5,663 nucleotides of DNA from Candidatus Bathyarchaeota archaeon (GCA_020344435.1 CP070826.1:272517-278179); one strand, 5' to 3'; shown: positions 1 to 5,525, numbered from the stretch's first letter. The notes: generated by a model not told the origin, from the letters alone. A program made the numbers and translations.

Positions 1-164
1 TCATACATGAAAACGGACCGGAGAAGGGGGGTCCCCACCATTTCTTCGATGAAGAGGAGATACGGGCGTTGCTGGTGAACTTCAAAGTCAGTCTTGAGAG
101 TAGGGAAAAGAAGATCGGCGATTATCTGCAGAGCCTCTTCATCGTATTGGCAGAGAAGATGTAA
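1..164 (+). CDS. Probable SAM-dependent methyltransferase, C-terminal fragment
   Basis: This is the last 53 codons of a gene that begins before the window; the frame is read from position 3 and ends at TAA 162-164. The peptide has an ENGPEKGGPHHFFDEEEIRALL stretch broken here as ENGPEKGGPHH then FFDEEEIRALL, followed by a conserved-looking KIGDYLQSLFIVLAEKM end. That pattern (a GP-x-K-G-x-PHHFF segment, then a D/E-E-E-I-x-x-LL helix, then a final beta strand ending in a charged residue) resembles the C-terminal end of small class I (UbiE/Methyltransf_11-like) methyltransferases in archaea. The SAM-binding motifs would lie upstream and are not visible, so substrate cannot be stated. It lies 57 nt before glmM on the same strand and could be co-transcribed with it. 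Confidence 0.55.
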   Translation, partial: IHENGPEKGGPHHFFDEEEIRALLVNFKVSLESREKKIGDYLQSLFIVLAEKM

Positions 165-195
165 TGCACGCGCGGTTCACTTGATTATTAGCAGA

Positions 196-202
196 GGGGA
201 GG
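196..202 (+). promoter_or_regulatory. Shine-Dalgarno-like GGGGAGG before glmM, unusually distant
   Basis: GGGGAGG is a strong match to the anti-SD of 16S rRNA but sits 19 nt before the ATG at 222, longer than the usual 5-10 nt. An in-frame TAA at 210-212 excludes an upstream start. A small AGGT/ACCT stem (200-203 with 207-210) overlaps the site; if it formed, it would hide part of the SD. Starting at the second ATG (228) makes the spacing worse, so the role of this site is uncertain. Confidence 0.35.
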
Positions 203-221
203 TTCTACCTAAAAGCTATAA

Positions 222-1625
222 ATGAATATGATTGATTCTGAAGTGCTGGCGAGAATCGTGAATCAAAGGCTTTTCGGCACGTCTGGAATTCGCGGCGTCT
301 TCAATGTTGATTTGACTCCGAAACTGGCTCTTGAAGTGGGGTTAGCATTAGCAACGCACACGAATAGTGGAGAAATCGTGATCGGCCATGACACGCGCGT
401 CTCCTCTCCCCTGTTGGAGCACTCAGTCATCTCTGGTCTATTATCTGGAGGATCGAATGTTCGGAGATTGGGGCTGACTCCAACACCCGTTCTAGCATTT
501 CTAACGAGAGAACTCAAGGTCGACGCTGGATTGATGATAACCGCCTCCCACAACCCACCAGAATACAATGGAATCAAAATCTTCAACCCCGACAGCACAG
601 CATACAATGAAGAAGAACAAAGGAAGATCGAAGAGATCATCGACAAGAGACTCTTCAAACGATCAGCTTGGCAGAACATCAAGACCGCCGCTTCTCAGGA
701 CCGGACCCAAACCTATTTGGAGGTAGTTCAACAGGCAGCGAAGCTTGAGAGGTCATGGCGAGTCGTTCTTGATCCTGGCTGCGGAGCAACATGCCACGTG
801 GCACCTGCTCTCTTCCGCCTGCTTGAATGCAGAATTACAGCATTGAACTCGCAGCCTGACGGCTTCTTTCCCGCTAGGAGCCCAGCACCAGAACCTGAAT
901 CCCTAGAACCCCTTGGCAGAGTAGTAAAAGAGCTTGGTGCAGACGTCGGTTTCGCCTTTGATGGAGACGGTGACAGGGTGGTGGTCATCGACGAGACAGG
1001 TATGATAGCTCCCTTGGATCAGACTCTAGCAGCCTATGCTGGTTACCTCGTCAGAAAGCATAAGGGAGGAGTTGTAGTTACGACAGTGGAGACCTCCATG
1101 TGTCTTGAAAGAACTATCGAGCCTCTGCATGGAAAGGTTTTACGAACAAGAGTAGGGGACGTTGAGGTTGCGACCGCCGTGAAGAACCGCAAAGCAGTCT
1201 TCGGAGGCGAGCCATGCGGCGCCTGGATACATCCTTCTCTTCACTACTGTCCAGACGGCATTCTATCATCAGCTCTGCTCCTGAAAGCCCTGGAAGCGGA
1301 GGACAAGACAGTGACCTCATTCATCTCGAAAGTTCCACGTTTCTCGATGCTTCGAAGGAAACTGTCTTGCCCGAAACAAGTCAAATCCTTGGTTATGAAC
1401 GATCTAAAGAAGACCTTGCCCGCCCTTTTCCCGGAAATCGTAGAGGAACTAGCCATTGATGGAGTGCGCCTGACTCTCAAGAATGGATGGGTCCTGGTCA
1501 GACCTTCGGGAACAGAACCCCAAATACGCATCACCGTGGAGGCTGAAAATCCTGAAGAGGCAAGGAGTATAATGGAGAAAAGCTTAAAGCAGGTTGAGAA
1601 AACAATCGAGAGGGCTGCAAAATGA
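222..1625 (+). CDS. glmM: Phosphoglucosamine mutase (alpha-D-phosphohexomutase family)
   Basis: The protein (467 aa) should interconvert glucosamine-6-phosphate and glucosamine-1-phosphate in the cytoplasm, via a phosphoserine enzyme and a bisphosphate intermediate. The four-domain family layout is visible: RLFGTSGIRG at 16-25 opens domain 1; the catalytic loop TASHNPPEYNGIKI (107-120) places the phosphorylated serine at Ser109; DGDGDR (247-252) supplies the three Mg-binding aspartates; GGEPCG (328-333) is the sugar-specificity loop; RPSGTEPQIR (427-436) is the phosphate-binding loop of domain 4. All key residues are intact. The length is slightly above the roughly 450 aa usual for archaeal members because of about 15 extra N-terminal residues; ATG 228 is an alternative start. 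Archaeal family members can also use mannose or glucose phosphates, but the overlapping glmU gene makes glucosamine the most likely substrate. It is translationally linked to glmU. Confidence 0.93.
   Translation: MNMIDSEVLARIVNQRLFGTSGIRGVFNVDLTPKLALEVGLALATHTNSGEIVIGHDTRVSSPLLEHSVISGLLSGGSNVRRLGLTPTPVLAFLTRELKVDAGLMITASHNPPEYNGIKIFNPDSTAYNEEEQRKIEEIIDKRLFKRSAWQNIKTAASQDRTQTYLEVVQQAAKLERSWRVVLDPGCGATCHVAPALFRLLECRITALNSQPDGFFPARSPAPEPESLEPLGRVVKELGADVGFAFDGDGDRVVVIDETGMIAPLDQTLAAYAGYLVRKHKGGVVVTTVETSMCLERTIEPLHGKVLRTRVGDVEVATAVKNRKAVFGGEPCGAWIHPSLHYCPDGILSSALLLKALEAEDKTVTSFISKVPRFSMLRRKLSCPKQVKSLVMNDLKKTLPALFPEIVEELAIDGVRLTLKNGWVLVRPSGTEPQIRITVEAENPEEARSIMEKSLKQVEKTIERAAK
1608..1614 (+). promoter_or_regulatory. 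Ribosome binding site of glmU inside the glmM end
   Basis: GAGAGGG lies 7 nt before the ATG at 1622, inside the last codons of glmM. It supports the 1622 start and the ATGA overlap, so glmU can be reached either by re-initiation or by direct binding. Confidence 0.6.
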
Positions 1626-2896
1626 AGGCTGTTATCCTAGCAGCCGGCGAAGGCGTTAGACTCCAACCTCTAACGCTTACTCGCCCAAAGCATCTGATAT
1701 CCATAGGCGGAAAACCGCTATTAGAGCACATCCTAGACTCGCTCAAGATGGCTGGATTGAACGAGGCATTAATCATCGTCTACTATATGTCGGACAAGCT
1801 GCAGCAATTCTTTGGCGACGGCTCACGGCTCGGAATGGAACTCAACTATCTACTCCAAGATAGAGTACGGGGCACTGCAGATGCTGCCGGTCTTGCCAAA
1901 TCTTACGCGGATGAAGATTTCTTACTGATTTATGGTGACCTTGTAGTCACACCAGATATCATCCAGAAAATCATCAGTCTTCACGAAGAAAGGAAACCAA
2001 CCGCAACCATGGCAGTAACGCCTGTGGAGTATCCAGAGCATTATGGCATAGTGAAACTCGATGATTCTCACGTGAAAGATATTATTGAAAAGCCCAGTCC
2101 AGAGGAAGCACCCACAAATCTGGCCAACACGGGCATATACGTTCTTTCGCCAGAAATCTTCGAAAAGATAGCAAAGACTCCCACTTCCAAAAGAGACGAG
2201 CTGGAAATCACAGACTCGCTCAGACTCCTAATTCGGGAGAAACCTGTACTCGCAGTTCAAATCCCACGCGAAGAATGGCTTGATGTTGGTAGACCCTGGG
2301 ATCTGCTTGAAGCAAACCGACGAATACTCAACAGGACAGAATCCATAGTCAACGGCGAGATCGAGCATAATGCCCATCTCATAGGCCAAGTCGCAGTAGC
2401 CAAAGGCGCAAGGATTCGCTCAGGAGCCTACGTTGAGGGCCCGGTCTTCATCGACGAAGACAGCGACATCGGACCCAACTGTTACATCCGCCCGCATACA
2501 AGCATCGGAAGAAATGTGAGAATAGGGAATGCTTGTGAGGTGAAGAACAGCATAATCATGGATAAGACACATGTGGGGCACCTCTCATATGTAGGAGACA
2601 GCATCATTGGTGAAGACTGCAACCTCGGCGCAGGAACTACTATTGCCAACTTCCGTCTAGACGACAAAACCGTCAAGATGACAACATCAGACGAGGTCGT
2701 TGACACTCAGAGACGGAAGTTGGGAGTGATTCTGGGCGACGGTGTGAAGACGGGAATACACACCCTTTTCATGCCCGGAGTGAAGATTGGACAGGATAGC
2801 TGGATCGGACCCAACCTCGTTGTGAATCAAGACGTTCCTCCAGATACCTTCCTCCTTCTGAAACAGGAAACTGAGCAACGAGAAAAGAAGAATTAG
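1622..2896 (+). CDS. glmU: Bifunctional sugar-1-phosphate nucleotidylyltransferase / amino-sugar-1-phosphate acetyltransferase (archaeal GlmU-like)
   Basis: This 424-aa protein should acetylate GlcN-1-P with acetyl-CoA and transfer UMP from UTP to give UDP-GlcNAc. Residues 1-235 are the nucleotidyltransferase domain: LAAGEGVRL (6-14) with RPKHLI (21-26, Lys24) binds the NTP, GTADA (84-88) contacts the base, YGDLV (104-108, Asp106) binds metal, IEKP is at 155-158, and WLDVGRPWDLLEANR (219-233) closes the domain. Residues from about 240 to 405 form a left-handed beta-helix of hexapeptide repeats. In it, GHLSYVGD (319-326) carries the expected catalytic His320, followed by NLGAGTTIAN (334-343). 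As I recall the Sulfolobus ST0452 literature, its His308, Tyr311, Asn331, Lys337 and Lys340 would match His320, Tyr323, Asn343, Lys349 and Lys352 here at a constant offset. That suggests activity on both GlcN-1-P and GalN-1-P. Bacterial GlmU works the same way but has a different N-terminal subfamily. The start overlaps the glmM stop (ATGA). Confidence 0.9.
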   Translation: MKAVILAAGEGVRLQPLTLTRPKHLISIGGKPLLEHILDSLKMAGLNEALIIVYYMSDKLQQFFGDGSRLGMELNYLLQDRVRGTADAAGLAKSYADEDFLLIYGDLVVTPDIIQKIISLHEERKPTATMAVTPVEYPEHYGIVKLDDSHVKDIIEKPSPEEAPTNLANTGIYVLSPEIFEKIAKTPTSKRDELEITDSLRLLIREKPVLAVQIPREEWLDVGRPWDLLEANRRILNRTESIVNGEIEHNAHLIGQVAVAKGARIRSGAYVEGPVFIDEDSDIGPNCYIRPHTSIGRNVRIGNACEVKNSIIMDKTHVGHLSYVGDSIIGEDCNLGAGTTIANFRLDDKTVKMTTSDEVVDTQRRKLGVILGDGVKTGIHTLFMPGVKIGQDSWIGPNLVVNQDVPPDTFLLLKQETEQREKKN

Positions 2897-2956
2897 CTCG
2901 TGTGGCGCACATGGTCCGGAGACTCAAGTGAAACTGGATAATCCATGCTTTCAAGA

Positions 2957-2984
2957 TTGAACATTCAATTTGTTTGGTGTTCAA
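2957..2984. repeat. Inverted repeat TTGAACA / TGTTCAA
   Basis: Perfect 7-bp arms at 2957-2963 and 2978-2984 are separated by 14 nt, 60 nt after the glmU stop. A nested GTGTT/AACAC pair (2977-2981 with 2989-2993) overlaps the right arm, so alternative foldings exist. The arms resemble those of the array at 3115-3249 but point in the opposite order (GAAC first, GTTC second). It could be a stem in the glmU 3' UTR or a protein-binding site. Confidence 0.5.
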
Positions 2985-3020
2985 CTTCAACACAATCCTG
3001 ACCGGGGAATAAGGTTAAGC

Positions 3021-3055
3021 CCCTCTACGAGGTAGAGGGCCTCCTCCGTGTTTTC
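3021..3055 (+). terminator. Hairpin with short downstream T run, possible glmM-glmU terminator or 3' structure
   Basis: CCCTCTAC (3021-3028) and GTAGAGGG (3032-3039) form a perfect 8-bp GC-rich stem with a 3-nt GAG loop; G3019 can add a pair with C3040 if C3020 bulges. A TTTT run follows at 3051-3054 after a C/T-rich stretch. Archaeal termination depends mainly on T-rich tracts, and this one is short, so the hairpin may instead stabilise a 3' end. It lies 124 nt beyond the glmU stop. Confidence 0.35.
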
Positions 3056-3114
3056 ACCATCACTTCCCATGCGGCGTCTACATAGCCGTTGAAGTTTCTC
3101 CTATATCCCGCCCT

Positions 3115-3249
3115 GTTCGATTTTCTACATCGAACGTTCTATTTACCATCGAACCTTCGACAGTGAACATAGAACGGTTTGAATTGTCCATCGAACAACT
3201 GTTATGTATGTCCGATTCTGTGTTGGATTGTTCGAATTATCCATTGAAC
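3115..3249. repeat. Array of about 21-bp palindromic GTTC...GAAC units
   Basis: Units run head to tail: 3115-3135, 3136-3154, 3155-3175, 3176-3196, a degenerate stretch 3197-3228, and 3229-3249. Right arms read ATCGAAC (3129), ATCGAAC (3148), ATAGAAC (3169), ATCGAAC (3190) and ATTGAAC (3243); the first four start 19, 21 and 21 nt apart, close to two DNA helical turns. Left arms read GTTCGAT (3115), GTTCTAT (3136), CTTCGA (3155), GTTTGA (3177) and GTTCGA (3230). Unit 1 is a perfect 7-bp inverted repeat with a 7-nt loop; units 4 and 6 keep the pairing with a G-T pair each. GTTCTAT (3136-3142) also pairs exactly with ATAGAAC (3169-3175). Units 4 and 6 share 14 of 16 bases at 3181-3196 and 3234-3249. 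No spacers are present, so it is not a CRISPR array. Likely roles are multiple operator sites upstream of the Lsm gene, or a structured transcript. Confidence 0.65.
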
Positions 3250-3319
3250 ACAACGGATACATGTCTGGACTTGCGTTTTTTCGCGCGCGGGGGACGCCCA
3301 CGAAAGAGTATGATCGATA

Positions 3320-3331
3320 GCGGAAAAATAC
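3320..3331 (+). promoter_or_regulatory. Candidate BRE/TATA promoter for the Lsm gene
   Basis: GCGGAAAAATAC resembles an archaeal purine-rich BRE joined to an A/T-rich TATA element. A start site 25-27 nt downstream (about 3354) would give a leader of about 29 nt containing the SD. An alternative TATA-like TTTTAATA at 3344-3351 would put the transcript start inside the SD and is less attractive. The palindromic array ends about 70 nt upstream. Confidence 0.35.
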
Positions 3332-3372
3332 AATCAATAAGTCTTTTAATAGGCACAGCAGAATAAGAGCGA

Positions 3373-3379
3373 AGGTGAG
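3373..3379 (+). promoter_or_regulatory. Ribosome binding site supporting the GTG start at 3383
   Basis: AGGTGAG is an exact run of anti-SD complementarity ending 3 nt before GTG 3383. The spacing is short but the match is strong, and it decides the use of a GTG start that a simple ATG search would miss. Confidence 0.6.
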
Positions 3380-3382
3380 ACA

Positions 3383-3805
3383 GTGTCTGCAGCACAGAGA
3401 AAGTTCTTCGCTGAGATAGCAGCCCTGTTGGAAGCTCCTGTAATGGTGACGACAGTGGATGGAAAGAGCTACACAGGTACTCTTGCAGGGATAATCCCAG
3501 ACACCCTAAGCCTATGTCTAGCAGAGGCGAAGGATGAGAAGGGAAGAATCTTACACAGAGCAGTTCTGAACGGGAACACCGTCGCCCAAATCTTCGCCAT
3601 AGAGAAGCCTTTCGACCTGAAGACTCTAGCTGAGAGGCTTAACAATGTCTTTCCGACTATGGTTCGGCTTTATGAGGATAAAGGCTTCATCTGGGTAATG
3701 GATAAGGTCAAGGTCACCGAGAAAGGCGTGGAAGAGGGGAGGGGCCCAGCAGCCGAGCGGGTCCAGAAGGTCTATGATCAATTCGTCAGCGAAACAAAGG
3801 CTTAA
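3383..3805 (+). CDS. Two-domain Sm-like archaeal protein (Lsm, SmAP3 type)
   Basis: The protein has 140 aa. Residues 14-74 fit the Sm fold: PVMVTTVDGKSYTGTL (19-34) is the Sm1 strand-turn-strand with the conserved Gly27 and Gly32, TLSLCLAEA (41-49) continues it, and VLNGNTVAQI (61-70) fits the Sm2 strand pair where canonical proteins have an RG-x-x-V/I turn. Residues 76-140 form a second region with a helix (KTLAERLNNVF), two strands (MVRLYEDKGFIWVMDKVKVTE, written in parts as MVRLYED and FIWVMDKVKVTE) and a C-terminal helix. This size and layout match the SmAP3 group known from Pyrobaculum, whose Sm domain carries an alpha/beta C-terminal domain and which assembles into rings. Sm-like proteins bind RNA; the exact RNA partners of SmAP3 are not established. 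The gene stands alone behind a long regulatory-looking region and converges with the PAC2 gene. Confidence 0.75.
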   Translation: MSAAQRKFFAEIAALLEAPVMVTTVDGKSYTGTLAGIIPDTLSLCLAEAKDEKGRILHRAVLNGNTVAQIFAIEKPFDLKTLAERLNNVFPTMVRLYEDKGFIWVMDKVKVTEKGVEEGRGPAAERVQKVYDQFVSETKA

Positions 3806-4554
3806 ATGAGCCAGCGGAATCGAGATTCCTCTCTTGTTCTTTCTTGTGTAGGACGAACTGTCATACCGAAAGACTTCAAGATGTCATGAGTGGTCTTTGC
3901 CGCCGTATCCAACCTGCTCAAGTCCACATCGAGATTCAAGATTTTGCAGACCGCGCTTAAGGCTTCATGGGCTGCTGACGCGTCAGGATAGAAGCCTGGC
4001 GTTTCTGCAAGAAGGCAGAAGCCTTCCATGCCGCGCAGCCTACCCAATCCAATGAGAAGCCCGGCCAATCCAAAGATCTGACCTCCGAGACTCTTAGCGC
4101 CCAAACTCAATGCCTCATTCAAAGCCTGCGAGTCGGATGCCGCACAATACAGCTTCGGGGTCGAAACTTTTCCTGCTACTCTCAACCCACCAAGTGTTAT
4201 CATGTAGTTGCAACCCAACTCTTGGGCGACATCCAATATGTGACCTGACAGTTCGTATTGTCCGAAAGTTGTCAGCGCTTGGGTGTTGCCATACAGGATG
4301 ATGAGGTCCCGTTCGCTCGTCCTTCCTTTATGATAATAGAGTTCGTTGACTGGGAATCGTGCTTGCCCCTTCTCCGCGGTTATGGCGAAATCCTGGAAGA
4401 ATGAGGAGCGAATCTCAGCGAAGCGTTGAGCGCCTAATTCTCGAATGAGATGTAACGCTGAGATGTTCGCGACAAATCCTATGCCTGGAAGCCCCTCTAT
4501 CAAGACTGGATCTGTTAGCTTTGGCCTCTCATACATATGAACAATGCAGGTCAT
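3802..4554 (-). CDS. PAC2-family protein (proteasome assembly chaperone-like)
   Basis: The 250-aa product has the PAC2 hallmarks: an N-terminal LIEGLPGIGFVANISA (18-33) strand-loop-helix, LIILYGNTQ (84-92), a central MITLGGLRVAGKVSTP (118-133), and the glycine-rich GQIFGLAGLLIGLG (158-171), then LLAETPGFYPD (181-191). It is soluble, with no signal peptide. Archaeal members of this family include PbaA and PbaB, the latter linked to proteasome alpha-ring assembly or binding; many archaea have several paralogues of unknown job, so this one is named only by family. Its C-terminus ends RFRWLI, which lacks the Tyr of a canonical HbYX proteasome-docking tail. The ATG at 4554 is preferred over the ATG at codon 7 because GGGAG (4564-4568) lies 9 nt before it. 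It follows the MBL-fold gene by 53 nt, and its stop overlaps the Lsm stop. Confidence 0.8.
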   Translation of the reverse strand: MTCIVHMYERPKLTDPVLIEGLPGIGFVANISALHLIRELGAQRFAEIRSSFFQDFAITAEKGQARFPVNELYYHKGRTSERDLIILYGNTQALTTFGQYELSGHILDVAQELGCNYMITLGGLRVAGKVSTPKLYCAASDSQALNEALSLGAKSLGGQIFGLAGLLIGLGRLRGMEGFCLLAETPGFYPDASAAHEALSAVCKILNLDVDLSRLDTAAKTTHDILKSFGMTVRPTQERTREESRFRWLI

Positions 4555-4563
4555 GCTTTAGGT

Positions 4564-4568
4564 CTCCC
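4564..4568 (-). promoter_or_regulatory. Ribosome binding site of the PAC2 gene
   Basis: Read on the minus strand, GGGAG lies 9 nt before the ATG at 4554. The 53-nt gap to the upstream MBL-fold gene shows no TATA-like element, which favours co-transcription of the two genes. Confidence 0.45.
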
Positions 4569-4607
4569 AACCAACTAATCCGATGATCGTCTGTCACTTG
4601 CGCGTTC

Positions 4608-5441
4608 TCAAATCTCTAATGTCATACCATCATGGGCAATCTTAAAGCCTTTGCTCTTCACATACTTGCTTTCTTTGCCTTTTCTGTTCACAGGGTTTGT
4701 ATGATTGATGTGAATGAAGTAGGTCTCAACGTCAGCATTTCGTAGTAGGCTGATCGTTTCACGGATAGGAGGATGTGGGACCTCTTCAAATCGGGGTATC
4801 TCGTTTTTGGAGTAGAATGTGCCATCTACCAAAGCGATATCTGAGTTTCTAATCTCTTCCATAATCCTATCTGTCCAATTGTCTATATCTGGCACATACA
4901 CGACTCTCTTCTTCGACTTTATGATATATGCGACGGTATCGCCGACCTCGTCCCTATGAGGAACCTGAATCGGCACAATCTCCAGTGCGCCCAATCTCAA
5001 TCCTTCATCATGAAATACTTCTTCAATCTTGATGTTCTTTCTCTGAACGAGAAGGCTGAATGGATAGTTGTTAGAGAGGAACTGTTTCATCGATGGAGTG
5101 CAATATAAAGGAAGATCGTTCTCTTCCACCGATTCTTTTCCGAGATGCCATAATCCCGCGCAGTGGCCAAGATGGGAGTGGGTTAGCAGAATTCCGCTCA
5201 CAAGGACTCTTCCTTTTCTCTTTGTTTCGCTGATCTCTTCGCGTATACTGTCTAGCTGAAATTTGAAATCTGGGGAGGCATCAACCAAGTAGCAGAGACC
5301 TTCTCTACTATCAAGAATGGCGATAGAAGGTCCCAATCTTACGTGTTCTACATGTTTCCTTGCTTTGCTGCATATGTCGCAATAACATCCTGTATGTGGA
5401 ATTCCATCGTCTTGCCCAGAACCCAGAATCTTTATTCTCAC
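4608..5441 (-). CDS. PqqB/PhnP-like metallo-beta-lactamase-fold protein
   Basis: The 277-aa protein opens with MRIKILGSGQDDGIPHTGC, then a C-x-C-x-x-C cluster (Cys19, Cys21, Cys24) and an AR-containing helix. These are the N-terminal marks of the PqqB/PhnP branch, where the cysteines form a structural zinc site. Further marks are LVDASPDF (52-59), the metal motif THSHLGH (87-93: His88, His90, His93 present, but Gly92 where the classical H-x-H-x-D-H has Asp), His162 in VPHRDE, VPDIDNW (183-189), VDGTFY (205-210), HINHTNP (244-250), and a terminal AHDGM (269-273). So one canonical metal ligand is replaced. Members act as hydrolases, phosphodiesterases (PhnP) or oxygenase-like enzymes (PqqB); the substrate here is unknown. 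No PQQ or phosphonate genes are nearby. The GTG start is supported by AGGTG (5452-5456) and by the family-like N-terminus. It is probably the first gene of a unit with the PAC2 gene. Confidence 0.8.
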   Translation of the reverse strand: MRIKILGSGQDDGIPHTGCYCDICSKARKHVEHVRLGPSIAILDSREGLCYLVDASPDFKFQLDSIREEISETKRKGRVLVSGILLTHSHLGHCAGLWHLGKESVEENDLPLYCTPSMKQFLSNNYPFSLLVQRKNIKIEEVFHDEGLRLGALEIVPIQVPHRDEVGDTVAYIIKSKKRVVYVPDIDNWTDRIMEEIRNSDIALVDGTFYSKNEIPRFEEVPHPPIRETISLLRNADVETYFIHINHTNPVNRKGKESKYVKSKGFKIAHDGMTLEI

Positions 5442-5451
5442 AACTCGTCGA

Positions 5452-5456
5452 CACCT
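5452..5456 (-). promoter_or_regulatory. Ribosome binding site of the MBL-fold gene
   Basis: On the minus strand AGGTG lies 10 nt before the GTG at 5441. It supports the GTG start; no ATG occurs near the conserved N-terminus. Confidence 0.45.
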
Positions 5457-5506
5457 AATAGTCTGAGTTTCACCAAGATTCGATCACGCGCTTATTGGAA
5501 GATGAG

Positions 5507-5525
5507 GTTTTATACCTTTTTAAGA
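5507..5525 (-). promoter_or_regulatory. Archaeal BRE/TATA promoter for the MBL-fold/PAC2 unit
   Basis: Read on the minus strand, CTTAAAAAGG (BRE-like) is followed by TATAAAAC. A start about 27 nt downstream would fall near 5484, leaving a leader of about 43 nt that contains the SD. This is the best TATA-like element in the window. It overlaps a candidate + strand promoter. Confidence 0.5.
5517..5524 (+). promoter_or_regulatory. Candidate TATA box for the serine-hydrolase gene
   Basis: TTTTTAAG is centred about 27 nt before the GTG at 5548, the spacing expected if transcription starts at or next to that codon, giving a leaderless mRNA. No SD precedes 5548, which agrees. An alternative TTTTATAC (5508-5515) would start transcription about 10 nt earlier. 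Confidence 0.35.

Larger units (their letters stand above)
2897..3382. other. 486-nt gene-free region between glmU and the Lsm gene
   Basis: I see no credible coding sequence, tRNA or rRNA in this stretch. It contains, in order, an inverted repeat (2957-2984), a GC-rich hairpin region (3004-3047), an array of about 21-bp palindromic units (3115-3249), a GC-rich patch (3282-3299, including a CG alternation and a G run), and an AT-rich promoter-like segment (3320-3352). Weak open frames cross it on both strands but lack ribosome sites and family-like sequence. The amount of symmetric sequence points to regulation or a structured transcript. Confidence 0.7.

Noticed and set aside
165..221. glmS-type ribozyme or riboswitch before glmM
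   Set aside because: The gap is only 57 nt and holds just a 4-bp stem; far too small for a known glucosamine-responsive RNA.
3001..3060. tRNA or tRNA-like gene suggested by a GC-rich stem and a nearby ACCA
   Set aside because: No T-loop consensus, anticodon arm or acceptor stem of the right geometry can be drawn.
3129..3142. LexA-type SOS box (GAAC...GTTC)
   Set aside because: GAACGTTC at 3132-3139 has no 4-nt gap as in the Gram-positive SOS box, and the context is archaeal, where LexA is not expected.
3115..3249. CRISPR array
   Set aside because: Units are only about 21 bp, adjoin with no spacers, and diverge from each other; no cas gene is present.
3143..3337. Open frame of 64 codons on the - strand across the array
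   Set aside because: No ribosome site and no family-like sequence; its low complexity comes from the repeat units.
3163..3366. Open frame of 67 codons on the + strand (GTG start) ending 17 nt before the Lsm gene
   Set aside because: It has no ribosome binding site, crosses the palindromic array and the promoter-like segment, and its translation has no recognisable motif.
4608..5441. True PQQ biosynthesis gene pqqB
   Set aside because: No other pqq gene is visible, archaea are not expected to make PQQ, and the H-x-H-x-G-H motif differs; only family-level kinship is supported.
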